In this document: positions 12,131 to 24,331 of the stretch, piece by piece | How the letters are laid out: each line of letters starts with the position of its first letter | Position numbering within the stretch: position 1 is the stretch's first letter | DNA from: Uloborus plumipes | Taxonomy: Eukaryota; Arthropoda; Arachnida; Araneae; Uloboridae | Direction: 5' to 3' | Assembly: GCA_038373865.1 (NCBI GenBank) | Contig: JAXGGA010002389.1 | Location: 43,501-107,500, forward strand | DNA: 64,000 bases | Made by a program: the position numbers and the translations under genes | The notes under the pieces: model-generated | The model's input: the letters and a program-made list of their open reading frames with translations, nothing else | Told to the model about the DNA's origin: nothing | The model's database searches: none

Positions 12131-13234
12131 TCACCCCTCCCCCTGAGGGTCCTGGATGTTTTGCTTTAGTATGTGCCGTCAGGGGCCGCTGGAGATTGAG
12201 TATACCAAAAATGAACTCTAAGGATCTTTATGGGGCTGAGATACAGAGGGGTGAAAACCCCGGTTTGGTTACTCGCGTAAACAGTCCTAGTCGCTCTTTT
12301 ACATTTTTATTGGCGACGGAAATTTCTTGGCGGCTTGTATTTGGTTTTCTTGGCGGGGCGGGACGCTCCCGCGTCCCGTGATAATTCACCGATTTAACCG
12401 TAATTTCAATGTAAAATTGGTCGCCAAATCTAAATTTATTAACATAGGGAACCGATTGTATCAGGTAGATCAGCCACAGCCATTCTTCCATGATTTTAAT
12501 GTGAACATTAAAAGGAAAGAAATATAATGTCTTTCGTACCATCTCTTTGAAGTGATTACAATCTAACAGTGACCCTCAAATAATCAAGATTTCACTGGCC
12601 GGGAACCTCCTCTGAAGAAAAATTATTATATCCTTTAGTTCAAATGCGCTCCACAACCTTTTAAATTCCACTTAAAGTCATGTTAAAGTTTAAATCAATT
12701 CGCCAAATAAATATAAGAGACAGAAAGTTAAGTAAGTAACAGGAGATATTAATTAATCAAATTGAATAAATTTTCAAGGCTTAAATCTATACGCAAATTT
12801 AAACCACAAAGTAACTTCAGGGACAAAAGAGCAGCTGATCAGGAAAATGGCTCTAGTGTTTCAGTTCTGCGTAGAGTTAGGCCTTGAAAATTGACTAAAT
12901 TTGATTAATTAATATCTCCTGTCCTAATTAACGGACAGAAACGTGCTAAAACTTTTCTTTTTCAGAAAAAAAAACCCTTTCCAACGATATATAATGTTTT
13001 GGGGTGGGGCGAGGTTTTCCCCCCTCAATTATGGCGGATACACCAAAAATGAGACTAATTAATTAATTTAAAAATAACTAATTCGAAATTAAAAATTTGG
13101 GCTTCGAGGTGCACGAGGGCGGGGTACGTTCGAATTTTTGAGCCAAGTTTCAGGTCTGTGGGTGCTGCGGGGGCTTCTGGCCAGCGGTTACAAACATACA
13201 GACAAACGAACACCGTCATCTTTATATATATAGA
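12131..13234 (-). repeat. Tandem unit 2 of the Helitron 5' end (1.1 kb)
   Basis: Second copy, offset by 1,105-1,106 bases from unit 1. Its right edge is the Helitron 5' terminus. The near-total identity means a very recent duplication or an assembly duplication. Confidence 0.9.
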
Positions 13235-15720
13235 TATAACAATTATTTCAGCATTAAAAATCGCATGCGTGATGCAAATCGCTATAAACCTAGGATTATC
13301 AAGAGTACTGATTTATTTTTTTTAGTTTAATGAACTTTAGCGATACTAAGAACTTATGTATGATGAACGATCCGATTTGAACAAACTTGATGTTTGTTTT
13401 CGGAACATCCAAGTGACGCCTTATGTTTGTATTTAGTTTTTTGTTCAATTTTGAACAGCTAAAAAACCTGTGTCCCTCTAATTACATTTGACTTAACTGC
13501 TCGGTTCAAACTAGCCTCTGATTTTTCGGAAGATCCCGGCGAGGACATAAATTAGTAGTCTTATATAATTAATAGAATATTGATCATATGCTAGAATGAT
13601 CATGTTAGTATGAGGGAAAGTATACTCGTTTAGTTCTGGACGGAAATTCTTGTTAAAATAAGGAAGTTTTAATTGCAGTTTCTTCTTGTTCTTACAATAT
13701 AAGAGTTTTCTTTATTTTGAGAATGCTTTAGAGTTGGAGTTTTAACTCTAAAGTAAATCTAGAAAGTAAAAGAAAATTCTGAAAACGAAAGGGTTTGTTT
13801 ATTTCTCTTAATGTGAGAGAGAAAAGAAAGACAAGAACTAATATTAAATTAAAACTTGAAAAAAGAAAACCACGACTTCGACGAATGTCGGGAGCATTTT
13901 TCATACGTGAGGACAGATATAAAAAAAAGAAATTACATTTTAAAAGTAAAAATGGTTATAGGAAAAATTACTGATAAAAGGAGTTTTCAAGACCTGCTGG
14001 TTACTACTTGACCTCCTCTAGCATAAATGCACTAGGCGATACAGGTTAGCATTGAAGCATGACAGTCATCATGTACGATACTTTGTTTTATCGCATTGCA
14101 CTCTTTCATAAATCAATGATTATACCCTTACGTACGCAAAATTGAGCTTCATCCTGACAATTCTTGCTTAGTGCGCAAATTTGAATGGCAAACATTTTAT
14201 TTGTAATTGCAAAGTTAGAAACTCTAGTTTAGCTTTTTTTTATGCTTACAGAATATTTTTACAAGATATTGAATATTTTTCAATGTGTGCATTTTAATTA
14301 CCTTGTTTCTAACTTTAAAAGGATAGCAGGCTTAAAAGTAGTCGAAACCAAGTGTCGGTAACATCCCCTAAATACGGCAAAATTTTAGAGGGATCCTTGG
14401 AAAAAATTAATTGATGAGAAAAGCGAAAAGAAATTAACAATAATTGCCTCCAAAAATGAGTAAGGAGGTCTTTCAAAATTATCGAGCGAGTATAACCAAA
14501 AACAGAGCACACCATAAAAGGCTATGTAGATAACATCTAAAATATTTCATATTTCTGTGGTTAATTGTTTTCGAGATATATGATATGCATACTTACTTAC
14601 ATACGTTCAGATGTCAGAACGACACTGGCTGAAATGCCGGAGGGAAGAGTCGAAACTGATATTTATGTGCTCCTACGTCTTATTTACATAGTTAGGTACA
14701 AAAAATGAGGTCACAATGTTTTTAAGAGGGCAGCATATTAAAATTTAGCTTTAACATTCAATGAGAATTTTTTGTGCGCAGTTACCCTTTTATTTCGTAG
14801 AAAAAGTAAAAATAAAATAAACAACTAGAATTATATGGCCGAAATTCATATTGTTGCACTTAAAGAAGAGAAAAAAAATGACTTTAACAACAGTGGATTG
14901 ATATGCTTTAAAATGCGTTCATGCTGAAATCAGAGGTATTACATGACTTCTTTACTTTTTAATTGCTCATTTTTTAATATATTGTTTCATATTTTTGTAC
15001 TGAAAATTTTTCAAATTCTTGTATTGCAAATTGAAACGCCTCATAGCTATATTGTCAGCTTCCATTTCAGTATTTACAGTGCGCTTCTTTCCTAGGCATT
15101 CGTTGCAACTTTTGTCATGTATATTACTCCCCATCCCCTTCAGAGTCATTAATTTCAAACTGCAAAATACGGAAGCATCCTGCATATTTTGGAATATGTT
15201 AGAAAAAATATATGAACACACATTCACGATTCAAGGAAGACATATGGAAATTTTTGAGGCTACTTGTGTTTCATGAAGCGGGGGAACTATTCCCATGAAC
15301 TACCAAACATGACTCGTCAGCATCTATGTGTACTTGACAGCTGTTTGTTTCTTCTTTTTTTTGTTTTTTTTTTTTTTAAATATTTCAAAAAAAAAGAAAA
15401 AGAAAGAAGATCTGATTTTTCCGAACTATAATATATTGAAAATAGTTACGGTCACAGAAAGAGATAAGTTTCAGAGAAATATTAGTTAAGGAAATCAAAT
15501 CCAGAAATTTTCAAGCCATTAGATCAAATAGCAATAATCACGAAAGTGAGATGATACTTTTTGAGATCATGGAAATTGTACTAATGCCGGATATAGTTAA
15601 GGAAGAAGGTTATTAATCTGAAAATGAAAACAGCTGATACAATTTGTATTCTGTATTATCTTTCGACTTTGTAATATCAAACTTCAATGTCGAGAAAAAT
15701 AAATAGTGTCGTTTAATCGT
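13235..15720. other. AT-rich stretch, no gene recognised
   Basis: No gene or clear repeat is seen. The short overlapping ORFs near 15000-15280 lie on both strands with no domain and no splice context. Confidence 0.5.
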
Positions 15721-15909
15721 TATACCACTCTGCAAAGTTTCATGACAATAATATCATGACATCAGCGTGACGTTAGCCTATGAAAAACGAGCTAGATAAA
15801 ACGTCACAGCCTACTTGGCGAATTAGAGGAGTTCGCTGACTGTTTGTGAGCTCTTATTGGCTCCACCCGTAGTGACGTTCAGTGTCAAGTTAAGTTGCAT
15901 TCTAGTATA
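15721..15909 (+). mobile_element. 189-bp MITE, copy 1
   Basis: This is the same sequence as 22927-23115 in the opposite orientation, differing by scattered substitutions. The termini are imperfect inverted repeats (tataccactctgcaa, and ttgcattctagtata at the right) starting with TA, as expected of a Tc1/mariner-type MITE inserted at TA. Both copies keep the internal words gcgtgacgttagcctatg and attggctcc. Non-coding. Confidence 0.75.
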
Positions 15910-18366
15910 GTAGTGTGTATATTCACAACTAACGATCAAACAACATTGATTTCCGTAAAAAACTGCATTGAATATACACCTCCCTTTCAAAAAAAAAAAA
16001 AAACTTTAAAGGATGATCCTGCGCCCCAATTATTATTTTTTCTGCAAATTACAACGCAAAATTTTATAACACTATACGCTGAATTCAGGAAGCTGCCTTT
16101 TCAGAACAAACGAAGCCCATTGAAGCAAGTAGTTGGAAGGAGTGACACTAACCGAGTCATCTACTGTTGCAATTGATAACTAAATGCGAGGCAGTGTTTC
16201 CTCCCCCCACTAGTGCCCGATACGTAAACAGTTTATTTTCCCTGCTTATGGTGACTTAAAGCGAGATGTATGTTCTAATGAGTTACCACACATGATACAT
16301 AGATCTCAGAAAAGAGTTCGTTATGCGAACATATACTTTATTTTCTCAAAAAAAATTCTTTTATGTGGTACAATTCACAAAAATTATTTTGCATAAAAAC
16401 CTCGTTAAAGAACCAAAATAAGCAAAACATCGGTCTGATATATTAGAAAGTGAAAGTTTTATGGAATTTGTAATTACAAAACAAATAATATTTTTGGAGG
16501 AAAAGTAACAGAGGAAATTAAAACCAGATGTTTTTGGAGCTCTAAACCCAGCAAATAAGGCGATGCTAATGAAGTTTTAAATATATTTATGTATCACATG
16601 TTAAGCATTATTTTCCTTGAATAAATTGATCTTCTCGAAATCCCCTCTCGTTGTGCAAAATAAATCCCCGCGTCAAAGGTCTCAATATAAATTGAAATTC
16701 AAGTACCACGATATCACAGCCTTTTACCTAAAGCCTAATCATCGAATTCGACATTATATCCCTCAGCACTTGTAATCCAATCAGCAAGTTTTAATGCAAT
16801 TTCCTAACTATTCACGCTTAATCAACGATGGCATAGAAAGGAATCTGAACTGATGGGGGCATTCAAGCGAAATTAGAATCTTTTAACACCCCCTTAATGA
16901 GCTTCGATCTCGCTCGGCGAACGATGAAAGGGCAGAAGATTCCTACAGTTCCATCAAGTGTCCTTGTTGGAAATGATTTTAATGATTAATAAGACATGCA
17001 GATGTTACGATAAAGGAATTTGCTCTAGAAAAAGATTTCTTCTTTTAAGATTAATTATTAAAGTGCAGTAATGAATACATATCGAGCTTGTTGCGATGAA
17101 AAATGGGTATATTGCCATTGGGAAAAAAACATGTTTCGCATTGATTTGCTTTTGAAAATAATATGGTCGTTAAGAGATTATGAAATAAATTTTAATTGCA
17201 ATTTGTATTGTGACTGTGATTTATTCTTATTTTAAGTATGCATTTTTGACATAAAAGGGTTTAAAATAACGTGCGCTCGATACATTTTTTAAATAGTCAA
17301 ATAATAGATGTGATGACTGAATAGCAAATTAGATAAAAAAAAATAACTTTGCATGGGAAAAAAGAAATACACATTAAAAAAAATAAATGTGTAAAAAAAA
17401 AATAGCAACAATCACTGATCACTGAAGAGGAATGCATTTTATCTAAAATTATTTCCGGAGCTATTTCATGATAATGCTTTCTGAAATCTAAAAAAAAAGA
17501 GCTCACGAAGTTGCTTAAGTATAAGTTTGATATACCCTTTAATGAGTAGAAATTTTAATACCATATAAAAACTTTCTAACATTATATTTGCGAAAGGATT
17601 AATGAGAGGAGGGAGGGGGAATTCAAGAATTGTTCAACTAAATTTTTAGTCAAGTTTTAAGTAGTTTTATACATGAGGCAAAATTAAAAAGATGGCATTC
17701 TCTACTGCTTTCGTGATGGAATATGACTCACAAATGATAAATAGAATTGAATATGATGATAAATAAGAAATTTGTAAAGCTCATTCTTTTTACAAAATCA
17801 AGCAAACGAGTTAGATCTATAAAAAATGTTTCTGTATCTAAGATTTATGTCTCTGATTCTAAATCATGTGTTATAGTTAAAAAACTAACAACTGTATTCT
17901 TATCCAACATTTTATCTGTCTCGATATTTTCAGCGTAGATCTATTATCAAATTGCCCATTAAAAGCTCTATTTAGCTATTTATCTGTAGAGGAATTTTCT
18001 CAATTATCAGCTTATACTACTAAGAATGAAAGAAAGCCCGAACCGTTTACTAGCGTTTTCATCAACGCGTGTGCAGCACTAAATCCATATTATTTTTTCT
18101 TCTTTTTTCCTTAACAGATTTTTTTACTTTCAAGTTTTACAATTCAAGAAATAGAGATTATTTCAATGCATTTTTTCATTCTATTGTGTGAATTTAAACT
18201 ATATAAATGTGTAATAATGCACTTGTGTGTGACCAATCCGACTCTGTTTCAGTTTTAGAGGCTTACACCGTGTTGATGCTAGGGGAACGATACGACAGAG
18301 TTTTTCTGAACATTTTTCGTAATTAAAATGCTAATTTACTTAATTTTCAATTTCAAATTACGTTCG
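15910..18366. other. AT-rich stretch, no gene recognised
   Basis: No supportable gene. Around 16840-16970 the composition is slightly less AT-rich, but I see no ORF, splice pattern or repeat there. Confidence 0.5.
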
Positions 18367-18536
18367 AGCCCGTTTATTAGAATATCGTTTAAAGGAATAT
18401 TCCGCTTAATGTAATACATTTTCAATGTACCAAACCATTGAAATGCATTATTTTCAGCCCGCATAATGAAATATCCCGCTTATTAGAATATGTTGTCGTG
18501 GCAAAATGGATATTGCATTAAGCTGGTTCGACTGTA
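18367..18536 (-). mobile_element. Tigger-like MITE fragment
   Basis: The right end read inward is tacagtcgaaccagcttaat. This resembles the 'tacagtcgaacc cgcttaat' type of ends seen on Tigger/pogo-derived MITEs and is similar in style to the MITE at 59645. The interior repeats cccg(c/t)ttattagaata three times in varied form. The left end is missing or too diverged to place. Confidence 0.45.
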
Positions 18537-19164
18537 TTAATTGTTGACATCGGAAGTTAAAAACATAATTACTTTTGCATATAACTACATCAACGTTACC
18601 GTATTTTTTCTTTTATTTTCCCTTTTTTTAAATACATATCAAATGCTACTGGGAACTTGAACTACGATATTTTCAGTTTCGCAATCGTTTAAAGAAATTG
18701 ATCGCATGGCTAAAATGCATTGCACATTAATTAACAAAATTAATCCAAGAACTGCTACATATCTGTATCAATAGTAAGTATTTGAAATAACTTTGAACGA
18801 AAGAATACTGCAATGCAAATTTGCTAAATTTGTGCTCAGGGCAAGAGGAGTGGCATATTCGATTTGTTTTTTCGAACAAAATTTATTGTGTGGTTTTTAA
18901 CTGACCTGTATTACAAGTTCATATACACGTTCAACATAGCTAAAGCTCACGCTCAAAGGAACTCATAGGTTTTTATTTCTTTTGAATTTTAAAATAAAAT
19001 GGTTTTGTACTCCTTCAAGACATAGACGTTCTTACAGTAAGCAATGACAAATATCTTAACGCATCAATCTCCACATAAGACAACTTACAAAACAACATTG
19101 TTTCATATTATAACTTAATATAAGTTGACATCTGTTACTTCTTTTAAGGCGTGTGACACATGAC
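18537..19164. other. AT-rich stretch, nothing recognised
   Basis: I see no gene, TIR pair or tandem repeat here. Confidence 0.5.
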
Positions 19165-19380
19165 CGACTTTAAATTGCCACCATTATTTCACACGAAATC
19201 TTCCTTCACAAAACAAAATTATTTTTTTATTTTGTACTGACTATTCTCGTTTATTTTCGTTCAAAGTCCATTGAAGAATAAAGCTTCCCTCTTTTTCCAG
19301 ACTGGTCACGATTTTCTAAAAAACTTTTGAAGCAATTATTTTATTTGCGAGCTTTTTCCCTCGTTCTTTATGTGCTATTT
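19165..19380 (+). repeat. Diverged repeat pair, copy 1
   Basis: It shares cgactttaaattg, ctcgtttattttcgttcaaa, ctggtcacgatt and caattattttrttt, in the same order, with 21348-21562. Divergence is substantial and includes indels, so this is an old duplication or two old copies of a dispersed repeat. No ORF is conserved between the copies. Confidence 0.6.
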
Positions 19381-21347
19381 ACTGCGATTTTTATGAGAAT
19401 GGAAAAACACCTATGCAATGTTGATTTTTTTTGGCTATAAATTTTCCTGTAACCATTTAAAACGAAACAAAAAGTATTTTGTAATGCATTACAATGATGT
19501 TACTTTTATATTTCTTTATTTCAATAGCTTTTTAAATCCCTTGTTTTTGATTTTTTAGAATCGGTTTTCTTACATAAATTTAAATTATAAAGCCTTAAAA
19601 GAGGGTTTTTTTTAAATCATTTATCAATAGTTAGTTTTTTTTTTTGCTGCTTGGAGTTCCTATTTTTTTTATACAAGGAGATAGAGGTTGCAGATGTACG
19701 CATGGTGTGATACTTCAAAGCAAAAAAAAAAAACATTTACAATATCAATCTTTACAATTACCAAGTGCTGACAGCACCAGTTCTACCTCTTTACAAAACT
19801 ATAAGAGAAAAAAAACCATTTTGGTTGTGAAACCATCTGTAGAGAGAACTCCCTTGTTTCAGCTATATATGATGTATATAACTCAATCTTCTTCACATAA
19901 AACGCGCTTTTAACTAGTTAATAAATCTAACATTAATTATTGCAGAAAATTTTCTTAAAATTCATGTTAATTTGTGTCATTGTTTAAGTTTTTGTACCGA
20001 ATAAATAACTCTCTGTTAAAATAGGACAGTTGTGAGCACATCCAGGGCAGACGTTTACAATTACTGAATGCCTCTTAACATTATTGTTGTTATAAGTTAA
20101 AAAGTAAGTTAAAATTTAGAGTATTTTTTTTTTCTATAAGCATTTGCACATTCATTGTTAGTTAATGGTTTTTTCCAATAAATTGGTCAACAATTTAGTG
20201 TTATAACACAATGACCCGAAATAAAAAGACGCACAATATTTTACCTTAATTAAAAACTTAAGTTTGAATTTTCAAAATAAATTATCATACTCTGCATGAA
20301 GGTTAATATCCATATAGTATACTAAGATTAATGTTTACATACTGAAATACTTTTTATGCAACGCAGTTTTATAATTTTTGTCTTCTTACGGGTCACAACA
20401 TGTTACGTTACTTAAAAACTTGACAGTGAGCTGGAAATAAAAATGCAATTTCTTGCTTATATTTTGTGGTACAATTAAAAGTTGCACAATATGTGTCACA
20501 AACTCTTTAATATAATTGGCATATAATATACTTATATAGTTTATCTTAGAGAGTGTTTCTTTGGTATATAAGGGGTGTCTTGTTTTTTAAATATTTTTGA
20601 CACGTTCCACTAGCATGTTACACTATTTAACTGGCATTTTTTACAAATACCGTAAAATGCTGAATGTGAATGATGTAGGTAAGTGTTTTTCGGAAAATAG
20701 TCTGCAGAAAAGATTTTTCTTCTACGTATAAATTAACTAGATCAATAAACTTGATGCCATTTTATTATTTTTTAACCATTTATCAATTTTTAAGATTTTA
20801 AACTAAAAGTTGTATGTAATGTTTTCCAATATCTCACTTACTTTTAACCAGTGTCAAAATGACACCAGTCGGCGTTCCAGGGGCAAAAAAAAAAAAAAAA
20901 AAAAAAAAAATCCGGCTTTCAAGTTTTAGGGTTATGTTCTACATCAGCAGAAAACGCGACCGAAACCAAAGGCAGAAACCGAAAATCCGGGTACTTTCCA
21001 TAGGAATAACCATTTAATCCGTTTTACGTTTCTGCTTTATTTTTTTGCTTTACGTTAATGTGGAGCAGGGCCCTTAATGATATTTTCATGAGACATTAAA
21101 TACCATTTAATTAATTTTATTCAAAACCAGCAATTGCATTTTAAAAGCCACACATGCCATCATCATTTTGTTTTATTCAACTGATAATATCAACTGATAA
21201 TATCATACATGGAAACTGAATTAGAAATAATGTTAATAAACTAGTAGCATGGCGGCATAAATATGTCCAAAAATGCAAGAATGGCCATATTACAAGGCAA
21301 AATTCCACTATCTGATATCTATTATCTTCTCTATAACAAAATCCGAT
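19381..21347. other. AT-rich stretch with a 26-base A tract
   Basis: The only point of note is an uninterrupted run of 26 A at 20885-20910. It might be the tail of a retroposed sequence, but I recognise no element upstream of it. Confidence 0.45.
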
Positions 21348-21562
21348 CGACTTTAAATTGTCGCTATTGTTTCCCATAAAAGTCTCCACACAAAATAAAG
21401 AGGCTTTTCTCTTTTTCCCGCTCTCGTTTATTTTCGTTCAAAGTCCGTCTGAGAATAAAGCTTTCCTAAGTACTTTCAGACTTTTCGCGCTGGTCACGAT
21501 TCCCTGCAAGACTTTTCCGGCAATTATTTTGTTTGGTGAGTTTTCGTCTTTTATGCGCCATT
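21348..21562 (+). repeat. Diverged repeat pair, copy 2
   Basis: Direct-orientation partner of 19165-19380. The shared blocks keep their order and spacing. Unknown family. Confidence 0.6.
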
Positions 21563-22499
21563 TATAACCTTATTTCCGAACAATCGCATTCACTAACACG
21601 TTGGCTTTTCAATCTTAAAAAACTTTCTGCGTTAGACAAGAGATAGGAAAATAGTTTTTCGATTTTTTCGTATTCAGAAGTTAACGTTGACTATTTAACT
21701 CGGTATCCACGAATTATGTGAAATTGGTGTCATATTTTTACGCTCTATTAGTGATTATTTCTTTGATTTTATTATCATTTCTTTTTCGCAATTGGGAAAG
21801 TTTTTGCATTAAAGACTTATGGTATCAGTTATCAGTATCGTCTACAGTTATGCCGTATATAGTTAACTGAGACTTCATTCAAGTAAACTGAAATGTTAAA
21901 AACTGTCTTCTCATGTAGCTCGTTACTTGAAGACAAGCTTGCGATTGGAATCTTGGAGCTTTTTGTGAATCGCTTCTTTAAAAAAATATTTCTCTAAGTG
22001 AAAAAATAATAATGAAAAAAATCCTGAAAATTTGAAAAATATATTAAATATATCATTTACTGCTTTCAGAGTTTCTTGTTGCCGTTGAATTTTTTTTGCA
22101 TTGTATTAAAAACGCAGGTGGGAAAGATCCCTTGAGAATTTTGATTTTTGTTTCATTTTATGCTTGCAATACAATAGGAAATTCGGTTGTGCGTTTCACA
22201 ATGCTAAAGCAACATATTGCGAAGAACTTCATTTACGATGCATTTCATCCATGAAAAGACTTCTTCGCATATAAATAGCACAAATTAAGGAGCTTAGTAC
22301 TACGTAGAAAGAAATATGGAATGGTGTCAAAATCGGGAATTTCACAACATCAAAAGCCAAAAATCCGTTTACATATTATTTGCCGAACAACTTGATAACA
22401 GGAAATCAAAGACTTGAGGAATATTGCTGGAGTTATTGGTTTTACGCAGAATAAAAGCTCTTGCAAAATACACACCTTATCAGATTTACTGTTATAAAT
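21563..22499. other. AT-rich stretch, nothing recognised
   Basis: No gene or repeat is supported here. Confidence 0.5.
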
Positions 22500-22895
22500 A
22501 GGGCCGACAGAGTGGTGCAATAGTTAAGACACTGGCCTCTCACGCCCAAAGGTGCGGGATCAAACCTGACTCCAGTCTGTGGATTTTCAAGATTCAGGAC
22601 AGCGACAGCGTCCATGTCGTATGATTATGCGACATGTAAAAGATCCCTAGAGCACTTGTTTGGCATTGAGTACCTTTGGCAAAAATAAAACTCCTAGTAC
22701 AGTTTTGCACCGAACAGAGCGCAGGTGACTCCATGTAGTGGGGAAACTTGGTGTCAAAATTCTCGTGGCAATGGCATTCCGCTGATAGTGCTGCCACATT
22801 AAAAATTGGGTGCCGGTCTTGGCGAATGCACTCTTCTTTTAGTGGTCTTTAAATGGTAGTCAACCAAACGCAGCCCCATTTGAAACAAACAAATA
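22500..22895 (+). mobile_element. tRNA-derived SINE
   Basis: The head (about 22503-22575) has a pol III A-box-like sequence (gtggtgcaata, 22512-22522) and a B box (gggatcaaacct, 22556-22567) that fits GWTCRANNC. The spacing fits a tRNA-derived promoter. A body of about 300 bp follows, ending in an A-rich stretch (gaaacaaacaaataa). The element should be transcribed by pol III from within. No coding; the 67-codon minus ORF over it is not a gene. Confidence 0.6.
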
Positions 22896-22926
22896 ACTGT
22901 TATAAATAGCATTAATACCACATTGG

Positions 22927-23115
22927 TATACTATAAAGCAACTTAACTTGACACTGAATGTCACTACGGGCGGAGCCAATAAGAACTCACAACCAGTCAG
23001 CGATCTCCTCTAATTCGCCAAGTAGTCTGTGACTATTTATCTAGTTCGTTTTTCATAGGCTAACGTCACGCTGACATCACGAGGTTGTTGTCAAGAAACG
23101 TTGCAGAGTAGTATA
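22927..23115 (-). mobile_element. 189-bp MITE, copy 2
   Basis: Inverse partner of 15721-15909 and of the same length. The termini tatactataaagcaac and gttgcagagtagtata form a 16-bp imperfect TIR (12 of 16 match), again starting with TA. It lies about 30 bp after the SINE tail. Confidence 0.75.
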
Positions 23116-24331
23116 TGATTAAAGAAGTTTCTCTTGCGCAATAATTATAAGTCCCTATTGAAAATATATTTACAGAACAAACTTTTGTCTTTTGCTGCAA
23201 GAGAAATATTACTGTTGTCAACAATTAAACTTTTTAATTGTCAACATTAACCACAAGAATATTTTAGATATAGATTTCACTAAGCAGAAGATTTTGGAAT
23301 CTTTTTTTTTACATGATTCTCCTTAATTTTATGTACTGTTAAGTATAAATGTTTTGCACGCAATTAATTAATGAAAGTTTTATAAATATTTTATCCATTT
23401 CTGTAACATAGTGGATTATTTACATAGTGAACAATAAAGCCTTTAAAATTTGTTCCAATTACGAAGAAAAGTTGCCATTATTGAAAACGCATAACATGAA
23501 ATAGTGATTTTAAAATTGTAATTATGTCGACAATTTCAATAATCGTTATAAAATTATTAATTACAGTGGTAAGTTAATATATTAAAATTAGAAAAAAAAC
23601 TAATGAGGATAACATTGCTCACTAATAATAGAATGCAAAGTGGCTAAATAAGCAGACGTCTTTAACTATTACCAGAAGGAATATTAATTTATTGTTTTCC
23701 ATTCAAAACGGTGATTAGTGAGTAGACAATATGAGCCTTAGAAACTTTAGGAGCATAGAAAAAATATTTAAGGGGATTCTTTTGCCAAATTTAATTGCGT
23801 ATAATTATTTTTAAGTTAAAAATATAATTCAATGGCATTTTACACCACCGTTGCATTTCAGCACGGTTTAAGTTCTAATGCTTTAAACTTAGAACTCTAT
23901 GGAAACTAATATTCTTCTTGGAACCTATTCACTCTTGGATTCTAATATTCTTATTCTTGATCCAAAACAAAACATTTTGAAAGATATTCATAATTCTCTT
24001 TCTTAAAGCTATAAATACTTGTTGATACACAATATGAGTGATTATCGAAAAAAAAAAGGATGGTAAACATTGACATTGATAAAAAAAAAAGTGTTGAACA
24101 TGATCTCTATTCATCAGAGTGAAACATGTCTAATTTTATTGTAGTTTCGTTTTTAATCCCCCAAACGGGCAAAATGAAATACTGCTCTAAGATTTGCCAT
24201 GAATATTGATGAAGTCAACACAAATTGAAACTAACTATAACGTCAGTTTTCTTAATACCTCCAAAAACATGCTGAAAAAGTTAACTATTTGGAATCAGCG
24301 TTAAAAATCTGTTGAAAAAAAGTGAAAGAAT
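23116..24331. other. AT-rich stretch, nothing recognised
   Basis: No gene or repeat is supported here. Confidence 0.5.

Larger units (their letters stand above)
9221..13234 (-). mobile_element. Helitron with a duplicated 5' end
   Basis: On the minus strand the element begins A^TC followed by tatatatataaagatgacg (13234 leftwards). It ends with a subterminal hairpin (gcacgggcatcgccgtgc, 9233-9250) and CTAG at 9221-9224, then T. These are standard Helitron ends in an AT target. The interior has no Rep/helicase ORF, so it is non-autonomous. The 5' terminal 1.1 kb is present twice in tandem, and a foldback and a piggyBac-like MITE lie in the 3' half. It could also be two Helitrons placed end to end, with only one retaining a 3' end. 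Confidence 0.65.

Noticed and set aside
11122..12542. Identical 104-codon minus and 66-codon plus ORFs in the two tandem units
   Set aside because: Their conservation comes from the recent duplication. The two strands overlap, no domain is recognised, and they lie in a non-autonomous Helitron.
14967..15276. Overlapping 85- and 86-codon ORFs on opposite strands
   Set aside because: No domain, no splice context, opposite-strand overlap; chance in AT-rich DNA.
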